This document shows positions 9,386 to 21,929 of a DNA stretch of 64,000 nucleotides, one piece after another. The translations under genes were made by a program, and so were the position numbers. Every line of letters begins with the position of its first letter. Position 1 is the stretch's first letter. Where the stretch lies: assembly GCA_026225945.1 (NCBI GenBank), contig JAMJFZ010000817.1, positions 1 to 64,000 of the forward strand, in the 5' to 3' direction. The stretch is from Cricetomys ansorgei (Eukaryota; Chordata; Mammalia; Rodentia; Nesomyidae). The notes beneath the pieces are model-generated. The model was not told where the DNA came from. It searched no databases and saw only the letters and a list, made by a program, of their open reading frames with translations.

Positions 9386-12300
9386 ATGTTCTTCACGCTC
9401 CACATTGGTTGTGCCCGCTGCATGAGAATTGCTGCCTCATATGCACAGGCCCTGTTAGAACCTTCTGTTTCTCTTAAGTGTTTGGGTGCTCAGGATCAAA
9501 CCCAGGACTTTGTGAATCCTGGAGAGGTACGATCCAAACATTTCCTTTGCTTTCCTTTCGTTTCCTTTCCTTGTCTTTTCTATTCATTCCCTTTCAGTTT
9601 TTTGAGATAGGATCTATCTGAGCTCCCCTCACAGACAACCCATGCTTCTGCTTCAAGCACTGTTGCAGCTCGGTGACAGGCCCATGTCCACAAGCGTGGC
9701 AGAACGTTTCTACCAGCAATGAAGAAATCAGATGATGGAGATGTGCTGGCATCCAAAGGGAGAGTTGTTTTCTACAAAATCACCTCCAGAGCATTTATGA
9801 TGCCTGCTTGCCCTAGCAGGGGCCTGGATTCAGTACTCAGTGTCTACATGCTAGCTCCTACATGTGGCTACCGTTCCAGTGGTTCGAACATCCAGTCTGC
9901 TGACCCTTGAAAGAAGCAGCTGGTGTAAGTGAAAAAGCTGACATTGACCCATAATGGAGGAGGGCTCCTTGATCTTGCCTACTGCAAAGATGCAAAGGGG
10001 AGCATCAGCCACAAGTTCCTGTGAGCAGAAAGAACCCGGGACAAAACAGGAAGGGGTTCGTGGAATTTAAGAACAGGGACCCAGTGGCTCAGCAGAAGGA
10101 TCAGGAGTCACGGGTGGGAGTGCAAATGAGCAGGGTCTGAAGAAGGGAGGTTTTCAGGGCAGCGAGAAGAGGCTATCCATGTGTCCCGAAGGGTCCCTGA
10201 ATGGATTCTCTGAACCCTTCTGCCCCAGCAATGAGCTTGTTTGCTCATTGCTGGGGCAGAAGGGTTCAGAGTCCAGGCGTGAAGGAGCCTCCGTGGAAGT
10301 TGCCTGCCTCCGCAGAGTTAGCCAGGAGCCAAATGTTGGCACTTGAGCCCCAGTTGAAAGTTACTGCCTTGGTCTCAAGCCGGTCTGGAAGCTTAACCCT
10401 CGCGTCACAGGGGACTGGAGATGTTTTGGAAGGCATTTGCATGCCTGTGTCTCAGGGAAACACGGTCGGTGTGCCCGAAATAGTGGATTCCGTGATTGGA
10501 ACAGTGCATGGCGTTTCTCGATTTACAGGACAAAGTCAGAAATGAACACCACATCCTGAGGGGATCGTCGTGGGCTTGGAAAGATCATTGACATCTGTTC
10601 TTGGCAAAAGGGGTCATAAAATAAAATGGCCAAAGCGGCTGTTTACAAGTCCGAAGTGACCCTACAATATTTGATTCAGGACCCACAAAATACCGACTCT
10701 CCACAATCACTACGGTCTGATCACGATCTGCTGTCGAGCATGATTCAGTCAGCTGTGACTTGTTTCTACACAGTGGTTGTCAAACTTCCTGCGACTGCCA
10801 CACTTGAAGACAATTCCTCGTGTTGTGAGAACCCCAACAATGAAATTATTCTGTTGCTAACTTGTAAGTGTTGTTTTGCAAAGCTACTTCTATCAAACGT
10901 ATTGCAAATGTCTGACATGCAGCAGTTCTTAATCGAAACCTGGGACACAGTCGCTCAAGCCCCAACTGGCTTGAGCCCCTCAGCATGAGAATTGCTGGCC
11001 TATATGCACAGGCCCTTTTATAACCTTTGGTTTCCTTTAAGTGGTTGAGTGTTCAGAATCAAACCCAGGACTTTGTGAATACTTGAGAGGTACGACCCGA
11101 ACCTTTTCTTCCTTTTTTCCTTTTCATTTCTTTTCCTTCTTTCTTTTCTATTGTTTCGTTTCTAAATTTCCGAGTCAGGATCGTTCCTGGTTCTCTGCTC
11201 ATACATTCCATCCTTCCGACTCAGTCACCCTTGTGTTTCGGTACAGGCTGTGTCCCCAAGCATTGCAGACCTTCTTCCAAACAATGATGGGATCAGAAGG
11301 TGGAGATGTGCAGGCATCATATATGAGAATTTTTTTCTCCAAGAAAACCTGCAAGCGTTTATGATGTCTGAGTGACCTCGCAGGGGCCTGGATTCAGTCC
11401 TCAGCATCTAGATGGTAGCCGCTCTATGTGGCTACCTTTGCAGAAGTTCCAACATCCACATTGGTGACCCCTGCAGAGACCAGCTCCTGTAAGTTAAAAA
11501 GCTGACATTGACCCGTAATGGTGGAGGGCTCCTTGATCTTGCCCCGGGGAAAAAAGCAAAGAGTAGAGTCAGCCACAAGATCTTGTAAGCAGAAAGAACC
11601 AGGGAAAGGACCGGAAGGGGTTCCTGGAATTTTAGAGAGAGGACCCTGGGGCTCAGCAGGAGGATCAGGACGCACGGGTGAGGGTGCGCCTGAGCATAGT
11701 CAGAAGAAGGGAGGTTCTCATGGCGGCGAGAAGAGGCTCACCACGTGTCCGGAAGGGTCCTTGAATGAATTCTCTGAACCCTTCTGCCCCAGCCATGAGC
11801 AGTTACTGCTCATGGCTGGGGCAGAAGGGTTCAGAGGGCAACCATGAAGGCAACTCCCTGGAAGCTGCCTGCCTCCGCAGTGGCAGTCTGCTGCCACACG
11901 GTGGCGCACGTGTCCCACTTGATAGTAACTGCATCTGTCTCAAGCTGGTCTGGAGGCTGAACCCTAGCTTCACAGGGGACTGGAGATGTTTTTGAAGCCA
12001 TTCACATGATTGTGTCTCATGGACACACAGTCGGTTTGCCCGAAATAGTGTATTCCATGGTGGGAACAACGCATGGCGCTTCTCGAGTTACAGGACAAAG
12101 TTCAGAAATGAACACCACATCCTGAGGGGATCAGCGTTGGGTTCGAAAGAACATTGACACCTGTTCATGGCAAAAGGGGTCATAAAGAGAAATGACCAAA
12201 GTGGCTGTTTACATGTCCGAAATGCCCCTACAATATTTGATTCAGCACCCCCAGTATAGCAAGTCTCCACAATCACTAAGGGCTGATCATGATCTGCTAT

Positions 12301-12513
12301 GGAGCATGATTCACTCAGGTGTGACTTATTTCTACACAGTGGTTCTCAACCTTCCTAAGACCGCCACACTTGAATACACTTTCTCGTGTTGTGGGGACCC
12401 CGATAATGAAGTTCTTCTGTTGCTAATTAGCAACTTTTGTTTTGCGAAGCAACTTGTATGAATCTTAATGCAAATGTCTGACACGCAGCAGTTCTTAATC
12501 GAATCCTGGGACA
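9386..12513 (+). repeat. Unit 3 (A-B)
   Basis: A-monomer G variant (CGGTGTGCCC near 10470) and B-monomer CAGCACCCCC variant. No private change noticed. Confidence 0.95.
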
Positions 12514-15500
12514 ATGTTCTTCACGCTCCACATTGGTTGTGCCCGCTGCATGAGAATTGCTGCCTCATATGCACAGGCCCTGTTAGAACCTTCTGTTTCT
12601 CTTAAGTGTTTGGGTGCTCAGGATCAAACCCAGGACTTTGTGAATCCTGGAGAGGTACGATCCAAACATTTCCTTTGCTTTCCTTTCGTTTCCTTTCCTT
12701 GTCTTTTCTATTCATTCCCTTTCAGTTTTTTGAGATAGGATCTATCTGAGCTCCCCTCACAGACAACCCATGCTTCTGCTTCAAGCACTGTTGCAGCTCG
12801 GTGACAGGCCCATGTCCACAAGCGTGGCAGAACGTTTCTACCAGCAATGAAGAAATCAGATGATGGAGATGTGCTGGCATCCAAAGGGAGAGTTGTTTTC
12901 TACAAAATCACCTCCAGAGCATTTATGATGCCTGCTTGCCCTAGCAGGGGCCTGGATTCAGTACTCAGTGTCTACATGCTAGCTCCTACATGTGGCTACC
13001 GTTCCAGTGGTTCGAACATCCAGTCTGCTGACCCTTGAAAGAAGCAGCTGGTGTAAGTGAAAAAGCTGACATTGACCCATAATGGAGGAGGGCTCCTTGA
13101 TCTTGCCTACTGCAAAGATGCAAAGGGGAGCATCAGCCACAAGTTCCTGTGAGCAGAAAGAACCCGGGACAAAACAGGAAGGGGTTCGTGGAATTTAAGA
13201 ACAGGGACCCAGTGGCTCAGCAGAAGGATCAGGAGTCACGGGTGGGAGTGCAAATGAGCAGGGTCTGAAGAAGGGAGGTTTTCAGGGCAGCGAGAAGAGG
13301 CTATCCATGTGTCCCGAAGGGTCCCTGAATGGATTCTCTGAACCCTTCTGCCCCAGCAATGAGCTTGTTTGCTCATTGCTGGGGCAGAAGGGTTCAGAGT
13401 CCAGGCGTGAAGGAGCCTCCGTGGAAGTTGCCTGCCTCCGCAGAGTTAGCCAGGAGCCAAATGTTGGCACTTGAGCCCCAGTTGAAAGTTACTGCCTTGG
13501 TCTCAAGCCGGTCTGGAAGCTTAACCCTCGCGTCACAGGGGACTGGAGATGTTTTGGAAGGCATTTGCATGCCTGTGTCTCAGGGAAACACGGTCGGTTT
13601 GCCCGAAATAGTGGATTCCGTGATTGGAACAGTGCATGGCGTTTCTCGATTTACAGGACAAAGTCAGAAATGAACACCACATCCTGAGGGGATCGTCGTG
13701 GGCTTGGAAAGATCATTGACATCTGTTCTTGGCAAAAGGGGTCATAAAATAAAATGGCCAAAGCGGCTGTTTACAAGTCCGAAGTGACCCTACAATATTT
13801 GATTCAGGACCCACAAAATACCGACTCTCCACAATCACTACGGTCTGATCACGATCTGCTGTCGAGCATGATTCAGTCAGCTGTGACTTGTTTCTACACA
13901 GTGGTTGTCAAACTTCCTGCGACTGCCACACTTGAAGACAATTCCTCGTGTTGTGAGAACCCCAACAATGAAATTATTCTGTTGCTAACTTGTAAGTGTT
14001 GTTTTGCAAAGCTACTTCTATCAAACGTATTGCAAATGTCTGACATGCAGCAGTTCTTAATCGAAACCTGGGACACAGTCGCTCAAGCCCCAACTGGCTT
14101 GAGCCCCTCAGCATGAGAATTGCTGGCCTATATGCACAGGCCCTTTTATAACCTTTGGTTTCCTTTAAGTGGTTGAGTGTTCAGAATCAAACCCAGGACT
14201 TTGTGAATACTTGAGAGGTACGACCCGAACCTTTTCTTCCTTTTTTCCTTTTCATTTCTTTTCCTTCTTTCTTTTCTATTGTTTCGTTTCTAAATTTCCG
14301 AGTCAGGATCGTTCCTGGTTCTCTGCTCATACATTCCATCCTTCCGACTCAGTCACCCTTGTGTTTCGGTACAGGCTGTGTCCCCAAGCATTGCAGACCT
14401 TCTTCCAAACAATGATGGGATCAGAAGGTGGAGATGTGCAGGCATCATATATGAGAATTTTTTTCTCCAAGAAAACCTGCAAGCGTTTATGATGTCTGAG
14501 TGACCTCGCAGGGGCCTGGATTCAGTCCTCAGCATCTAGATGGTAGCCGCTCTATGTGGCTACCTTGGCAGAAGTTCCAACATCCACATTGGTGACCCCT
14601 GCAGAGACCAGCTCCTGTAAGTTAAAAAGCTGACATTGACCCGTAATGGTGGAGGGCTCCTTGATCTTGCCCCGGGGAAAAAAGCAAAGAGTAGAGTCAG
14701 CCACAAGATCTTGTAAGCAGAAAGAACCAGGGAAAGGACCGGAAGGGGTTCCTGGAATTTTAGAGAGAGGACCCTGGGGCTCAGCAGGAGGATCAGGACG
14801 CACGGGTGAGGGTGCGCCTGAGCATAGTCAGAAGAAGGGAGGTTCTCATGGCGGCGAGAAGAGGCTCACCACGTGTCCGGAAGGGTCCTTGAATGAATTC
14901 TCTGAACCCTTCTGCCCCAGCCATGAGCAGTTACTGCTCATGGCTGGGGCAGAAGGGTTCAGAGGGCAACCATGAAGGCAACTCCCTGGAAGCTGCCTGC
15001 CTCCGCAGTGGCAGTCTGCTGCCACACGGTGGCGCACGTGTCCCACTTGATAGTAACTGCATCTGTCTCAAGCTGGTCTGGAGGCTGAACCCTAGCTTCA
15101 CAGGGGACTGGAGATGTTTTTGAAGCCATTCACATGATTGTGTCTCATGGACACACAGTCGGTTTGCCCGAAATAGTGTATTCCATGGTGGGAACAACGC
15201 ATGGCGCTTCTCGAGTTACAGGACAAAGTTCAGAAATGAACACCACATCCTGAGGGGATCAGCGTTGGGTTCGAAAGAACATTGACACCTGTTCATGGCA
15301 AAAGGGGTCATAAAGAGAAATGACCAAAGTGGCTGTTTACATGTCCGAAATGCCCCTACAATATTTGATTCAGCACCCCCAGTATAGCAAGTCTCCACAA
15401 TCACTAAGGGCTGATCATGATCTGCTATGGAGCATGATTCACTCAGGTGTGACTTATTTCTACACAGTGGTTCTCAACCTTCCTAAGACCGCCACACTTG

Positions 15501-15641
15501 AATACACTTTCTCGTGTTGTGGGGACCCCGATAATGAAGTTCTTCTGTTGCTAATTAGCAACTTTTGTTTTGCGAAGCAACTTGTATGAATCTTAATGCA
15601 AATGTCTGACACGCAGCAGTTCTTAATCGAATCCTGGGACA
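12514..15641 (+). repeat. Unit 4 (A-B)
   Basis: A-monomer T variant and B-monomer CAGCACCCCC variant. It has one private change in B, T to G at 14567 (TACCTTGGCAG), just outside the small GGTAGCC/GGCTACC stem. Confidence 0.95.
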
Positions 15642-18600
15642 ATGTTCTTCACGCTCCACATTGGTTGTGCCCGCTGCATGAGAATTGCTGCCTCATATGC
15701 ACAGGCCCTGTTAGAACCTTCTGTTTCTCTTAAGTGTTTGGGTGCTCAGGATCAAACCCAGGACTTTGTGAATCCTGGAGAGGTACGATCCAAACATTTC
15801 CTTTGCTTTCCTTTCGTTTCCTTTCCTTGTCTTTTCTATTCATTCCCTTTCAGTTTTTTGAGATAGGATCTATCTGAGCTCCCCTCACAGACAACCCATG
15901 CTTCTGCTTCAAGCACTGTTGCAGCTCGGTGACAGGCCCATGTCCACAAGCGTGGCAGAACGTTTCTACCAGCAATGAAGAAATCAGATGATGGAGATGT
16001 GCTGGCATCCAAAGGGAGAGTTGTTTTCTACAAAATCACCTCCAGAGCATTTATGATGCCTGCTTGCCCTAGCAGGGGCCTGGATTCAGTACTCAGTGTC
16101 TACATGCTAGCTCCTACATGTGGCTACCGTTCCAGTGGTTCGAACATCCAGTCTGCTGACCCTTGAAAGAAGCAGCTGGTGTAAGTGAAAAAGCTGACAT
16201 TGACCCATAATGGAGGAGGGCTCCTTGATCTTGCCTACTGCAAAGATGCAAAGGGGAGCATCAGCCACAAGTTCCTGTGAGCAGAAAGAACCCGGGACAA
16301 AACAGGAAGGGGTTCGTGGAATTTAAGAACAGGGACCCAGTGGCTCAGCAGAAGGATCAGGAGTCACGGGTGGGAGTGCAAATGAGCAGGGTCTGAAGAA
16401 GGGAGGTTTTCAGGGCAGCGAGAAGAGGCTATCCATGTGTCCCGAAGGGTCCCTGAATGGATTCTCTGAACCCTTCTGCCCCAGCAATGAGCTTGTTTGC
16501 TCATTGCTGGGGCAGAAGGGTTCAGAGTCCAGGCGTGAAGGAGCCTCCGTGGAAGTTGCCTGCCTCCGCAGAGTTAGCCAGGAGCCAAATGTTGGCACTT
16601 GAGCCCCAGTTGAAAGTTACTGCCTTGGTCTCAAGCCGGTCTGGAAGCTTAACCCTCGCGTCACAGGGGACTGGAGATGTTTTGGAAGGCATTTGCATGC
16701 CTGTGTCTCAGGGAAACACGGTCGGTTTGCCCGAAATAGTGGATTCCGTGATTGGAACAGTGCATGGCGTTTCTCGATTTACAGGACAAAGTCAGAAATG
16801 AACACCACATCCTGAGGGGATCGTCGTGGGCTTGGAAAGATCATTGACATCTGTTCTTGGCAAAAGGGGTCATAAAATAAAATGGCCAAAGCGGCTGTTT
16901 ACAAGTCCGAAGTGACCCTACAATATTTGATTCAGGACCCACAAAATACCGACTCTCCACAATCACTACGGTCTGATCACGATCTGCTGTCGAGCATGAT
17001 TCAGTCAGCTGTGACTTGTTTCTACACAGTGGTTGTCAAACTTCCTGCGACTGCCACACTTGAAGACAATTCCTCGTGTTGTGAGAACCCCAACAATGAA
17101 ATTATTCTGTTGCTAACTTGTAAGTGTTGTTTTGCAAAGCTACTTCTATCAAACGTATTGCAAATGTCTGACATGCAGCAGTTCTTAATCGAAACCTGGG
17201 ACACAGTCGCTCAAGCCCCAACTGGCTTGAGCCCCTCAGCATGAGAATTGCTGGCCTATATGCACAGGCCCTTTTATAACCTTTGGTTTCCTTTAAGTGG
17301 TTGAGTGTTCAGAATCAAACCCAGGACTTTGTGAATACTTGAGAGGTACGACCCGAACCTTTTCTTCCTTTTTTCCTTTTCATTTCTTTTCCTTCTTTCT
17401 TTTCTATTGTTTCGTTTCTAAATTTCCGAGTCAGGATCGTTCCTGGTTCTCTGCTCATACATTCCATCCTTCCGACTCAGTCACCCTTGTGTTTCGGTAC
17501 AGGCTGTGTCCCCAAGCATTGCAGACCTTCTTCCAAACAATGATGGGATCAGAAGGTGGAGATGTGCAGGCATCATATATGAGAATTTTTTTCTCCAAGA
17601 AAACCTGCAAGCGTTTATGATGTCTGAGTGACCTCGCAGGGGCCTGGATTCAGTCCTCAGCATCTAGATGGTAGCCGCTCTATGTGGCTACCTTTGCAGA
17701 AGTTCCAACATCCACATTGGTGACCCCTGCAGAGACCAGCTCCTGTAAGTTAAAAAGCTGACATTGACCCGTAATGGTGGAGGGCTCCTTGATCTTGCCC
17801 CGGGGAAAAAAGCAAAGAGTAGAGTCAGCCACAAGATCTTGTAAGCAGAAAGAACCAGGGAAAGGACCGGAAGGGGTTCCTGGAATTTTAGAGAGAGGAC
17901 CCTGGGGCTCAGCAGGAGGATCAGGACGCACGGGTGAGGGTGCGCCTGAGCATAGTCAGAAGAAGGGAGGTTCTCATGGCGGCGAGAAGAGGCTCACCAC
18001 GTGTCCGGAAGGGTCCTTGAATGAATTCTCTGAACCCTTCTGCCCCAGCCATGAGCAGTTACTGCTCATGGCTGGGGCAGAAGGGTTCAGAGGGCAACCA
18101 TGAAGGCAACTCCCTGGAAGCTGCCTGCCTCCGCAGTGGCAGTCTGCTGCCACACGGTGGCGCACGTGTCCCACTTGATAGTAACTGCATCTGTCTCAAG
18201 CTGGTCTGGAGGCTGAACCCTAGCTTCACAGGGGACTGGAGATGTTTTTGAAGCCATTCACATGATTGTGTCTCATGGACACACAGTCGGTTTGCCCGAA
18301 ATAGTGTATTCCATGGTGGGAACAACGCATGGCGCTTCTCGAGTTACAGGACAAAGTTCAGAAATGAACACCACATCCTGAGGGGATCAGCGTTGGGTTC
18401 GAAAGAACATTGACACCTGTTCATGGCAAAAGGGGTCATAAAGAGAAATGACCAAAGTGGCTGTTTACATGTCCGAAATGCCCCTACAATATTTGATTCA
18501 GCACCCCCAGTATAGCAAGTCTCCACAATCACTACGGTCTGATCACGATCTGCTGTCGAGCATGATTCAGTCAGCTGTGACTTGTTTCTACACAGTGGTT

Positions 18601-18771
18601 GTCAAACTTCCTGCGACTGCCACACTTGAAGACAATTCCTCGTGTTGTGAGAACCCCAACAATGAAATTATTCTGTTGCTAACTTAGTAAGTGTTGTTTT
18701 GCAAAGCTACTTCTATCAAACGTATTGCAAATGTCTGACATGCAGCAGTTCTTAATCGAAACCTGGGACAC
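15642..18771 (+). repeat. Unit 5: A plus B/A chimeric monomer
   Basis: The A monomer (15642-17204) is ordinary, with the T variant. The next monomer (17205-18771) is B type, including its hairpin at 18028-18092 and CAGCACCCCC near 18501. It switches to A type inside the 15 bases at 18520-18534 that A and B share. The A-type tail then runs to 18771, with one added base (AACTTAGTAAGTG near 18686) compared with regular A. This chimera begins the irregular patch. Confidence 0.92.
18520..18534. other. B-to-A recombination junction 1
   Basis: Upstream sequence (CAGTATAGCAAG) is diagnostic of B and downstream sequence (CGGTCTGATCACGATC) is diagnostic of A. The crossover lies within TCTCCACAATCACTA, the stretch common to both monomers. 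The position within the monomer is conserved, so this is an exchange between A and B in register, not an insertion. Confidence 0.9.
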
Positions 18772-20354
18772 ATGTTCGCTCAAGCCCCACACTGGCTTGA
18801 GCCCGCTCAGCATGAGAATTGCTGGCCTCATATGCACAGGCCCTTTTATAACCTTCTGGTTTCCTCTTAAGTGTTTGGGTGCTCAGGATCAAACCCAGGA
18901 CTTTGTGAATCCTGGAGAGGTACGATCCAAACATTTCCTTTGCTTTCCTTTCGTTTCCTTTCCTTGTCTTTTCTATTCATTCCCTTTCAGTTTTTTGAGA
19001 TAGGATCTATCTGAGCTCCCCTCACAGACAACCCATGCTTCTGCTTCAAGCACTGTTGCAGCTCGGTGACAGGCCCATGTCCACAAGCGTGGCAGAACGT
19101 TTCTACCAGCAATGAAGAAATCAGATGATGGAGATGTGCTGGCATCCAAAGGGAGAGTTGTTTTCTACAAAATCACCTCCAGAGCATTTATGATGCCTGC
19201 TTGCCCTAGCAGGGGCCTGGATTCAGTACTCAGTGTCTACATGCTAGCTCCTACATGTGGCTACCGTTCCAGTGGTTCGAACATCCAATCTGCTGACCCT
19301 TGAAAGAAGCAGCTGGTGTAAGTGAAAAAGCTGACATTGACCCATAATGGAGGAGGGCTCCTTGATCTTGCCTACTGCAAAGATGCAAAGGGGAGCATCA
19401 GCCACAAGTTCCTGTGAGCAGAAGCAGAAACCCGGGACAAAACAGGAAGGGGTTCGTGGAATTTAAGAACAGGGACCCAGTGGCTCAGCAGAAGGATCAG
19501 GAGTCACGGGTGAGGAGTGCAAATGAGCAGGGTCTGAAGAAGGAGGTTTTCAGGGCAGCGAGAAGAGGCTATCCATGTGTCCCGAAGGGTCCCTGAATGG
19601 ATTCTCTGAACCCTTCTGCCCCATGCAAATGAGCTTGTTTGCTCATTGCTGGGGCAGAAGGTTTCAGAGTCCAGGCGTGAAGGAGCCTCCGTGGAAGTTT
19701 GCCTGCCTCCGCAGAGTTAGCCAGGAGCCAAATGTTGGCACTTGAGCCCCAGTTGAAAGTTACTGCGCTTGGTCTCAAGCCGGTCAGGAAGCTTAACCCT
19801 CGCGTCACAGGGGACTGGAGATGTTTTGGAAGGCAGTTTGCATGCCTGTGTCTCAGGGGAAACACGGTCAGTTTGCCCGAAATAGTGGATTCCGTGATTG
19901 GAACAGTGCATGGCGTTTCTCGAGTTACAGGACAAAGTTCAGAAATGAACACCACATCCTGAGGGGATCGTCGTGGGCTTGGAAAGATCATTGACATCTG
20001 TTCTTGGCAAAAGGGGTCATAAAATAAAATGGCCAAAGCGTGCTGTTTACAAGTCCGAAGTGACCCTACAATATTTGATTCAGGACCCACAAAATACCGA
20101 CTCTCCACAATCACTACGGTCTGATCACGATCTGCTGTCGAGCATGATTCAGTCCAGCTGTGACTTGTTTCTACACAGTGGTTGTCAAACTTCCTGCGAC
20201 TGCCACACTTGAAGACAATTCCTCGTGTTTGTGAGAACCCCAACAATGAAATTATTCTGTTGCTAACTTGTAAGTGTTGTTTTGCAAAGCTACTTCTATC
20301 AAACGTATTGCAAATGTCTGACATGCAGCAGTTCTTAATGGAAACCTGGGACAC
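18772..20354 (+). repeat. A* monomer: atypical, ancestral-looking A copy
   Basis: A single A-type monomer of 1,583 bp, about 20 bp longer than ordinary A, with about two dozen differences clustered at its start and in its second half (from about 19420). Many are extra bases that agree with the other monomer type. Its start CCCGCTCAGCATGAG combines the G of A (CCCGCTGCATGAG) with the CA of B (CCCTCAGCATGAG). GCTGGCCTCATATG, CCTTCTGGTTTCCTC and GGGTGAGGAGTG are similar unions. CTCGAGTTACAGG and AAAGTTCAG match B, not A. From about 18860 to 19287 it equals ordinary A. Its hairpin is the only imperfect one in the window. It could be a surviving less-derived monomer. A locally unpolished sequence stretch is the alternative, but random errors would not be expected to match A where B is short and B where A is short. 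Confidence 0.85.
19604..19669. repeat. Imperfect hairpin in A*
   Basis: The left arm 19604-19634 reads CCCCATGCAAATGAGC in its inner half, where ordinary A has CCCCAGCAATGAGC, giving unpaired bases. The right arm 19641-19669 has AAGGTTTCAGAG where others have AAGGGTTCAGAG, giving one mismatch. The loop TTGTTT is unchanged. This is the only hairpin of the 41 in the window that is not perfectly self-complementary. Confidence 0.93.
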
Positions 20355-21929
20355 AGTCGCTCAAGCCCCAACTGGCTTGAGCCCCTCAGCATGAGAATTG
20401 CTGGCCTATATGCACAGGCCCTTTTATAACCTTTGGTTTCCTTTAAGTGGTTGAGTGTTCAGAATCAAACCCAGGACTTTGTGAATACTTGAGAGGTACG
20501 ACCCGAACTCTTTTCTTTTTCCTTTTTTTCCTTTTCATTTCTTTTCCTTCTTTCTTTTCTATTGTTTCGTTTCTAAATTTCCGAGTCAGGATCGTTCCTG
20601 GTTCTCTGCTCATACATTCCATCCTTCCGACTCAGTCACCCTTGTGTTTCGGTGACAGGCCCATGTCCACAAGCGTGGCAGAACGTTTCTACCAGCAATG
20701 AAGAAATCAGATGATGGAGATGTGCTGGCATCCAAAGGGAGAGTTGTTTTCTACAAAATCACCTCCAGAGCATTTATGATGCCTGCTTGCCCTAGCAGGG
20801 GCCTGGATTCAGTACTCAGTGTCTACATGCTAGCTCCTACATGTGGCTACCGTTCCAGTGGTTCGAACATCCAGTCTGCTGACCCTTGAAAGAAGCAGCT
20901 GGTGTAAGTGAAAAAGCTGACATTGACCCATAATGGAGGAGGGCTCCTTGATCTTGCCTACTGCAAAGATGCAAAGGGGAGCATCAGCCACAAGTTCCTG
21001 TGAGCAGAAAGAACCCGGGACACAAAACAGGAAGGGGTTCGTGGAATTTAAGAACAGGGACCCAGTGGCTCAGCAGAAGGATCAGGAGTCACGGGTGGGA
21101 GTGCAAATGAGCAGGGTCTGAAGAAGGGAGGTTTTCAGGGCAGCGAGAAGAGGCTATCCATGTGTCCCGAAGGGTCCCTGAATGGATTCTCTGAACCCTT
21201 CTGCCCCAGCAATGAGCTTGTTTGCTCATTGCTGGGGCAGAAGGGTTCAGAGTCCAGGCGTGAAGGAGCCTCCGTGGAAGTTGCCTGCCTCCGCAGAGTT
21301 AGCCAGGAGCCAAATGTTGGCACTTGAGCCCCAGTTGAAAGTTACTGCCTTGGTCTCAAGCCGGTCTGGAAGCTTAACCCTCGCGTCACAGGGGACTGGA
21401 GATGTTTTGGAAGGCATTTGCATGCCTGTGTCTCAGGGAAACACGGTCGGTGTGCCCGAAATAGTGGATTCCGTGATTGGAACAGTGCATGGCGTTTCTC
21501 GATTTACAGGACAAAGTCAGAAATGAACACCACATCCTGAGGGGATCGTCGTGGGCTTGGAAAGATCATTGACATCTGTTCTTGGCAAAAGGGGTCATAA
21601 AATAAAATGGCCAAAGCGGCTGTTTACAAGTCCGAAGTGACCCTACAATATTTGATTCAGGACCCACAAAATACCGACTCTCCACAATCACTACGGTCTG
21701 ATCACGATCTGCTGTCGAGCATGATTCAGTCAGCTGTGACTTGTTTCTACACAGTGGTTGTCAAACTTCCTGCGACTGCCACACTTGAAGACAATTCCTC
21801 GTGTTGTGAGAACCCCAACAATGAAATTATTCTGTTGCTAACTTGTAAGTGTTGTTTTGCAAAGCTACTTCTATCAAACGTATTGCAAATGTCTGACATG
21901 CAGCAGTTCTTAATCGAAACCTGGGACAC
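20355..21929 (+). repeat. B/A chimeric monomer 2
   Basis: The first ~300 bases are B type with a lengthened pyrimidine run (GAACTCTTTTCTTTTTCC near 20506). At TCGGT (20649-20653) it switches to A type (GACAGGCCCATGTCC) and stays A to its end. It carries the A-monomer G variant (near 21452) and an added CA at about 21022 (GGGACACAAAACAGG). Its hairpin at 21189-21252 is a perfect A-type one. Confidence 0.92.
20649..20653. other. B-to-A recombination junction 2
   Basis: Left of this point the sequence is B (ACCCTTGTGTT); right of it, A (GACAGGCCCATGTCCACAAG). The shared tract is only TCGGT, followed by a one-base offset (A has GACAGG, B has ACAGG). Like junction 1, the exchange keeps the position within the monomer. 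Confidence 0.88.

Noticed and set aside
19569..20354. A 261-codon open frame on the minus strand, the longest in the window
   Set aside because: It runs antisense through the URR1-like element, the unassigned core and the hairpin. It exists only because of the one-base additions peculiar to A*, and it shows no recognisable domain. All other A monomers break it.
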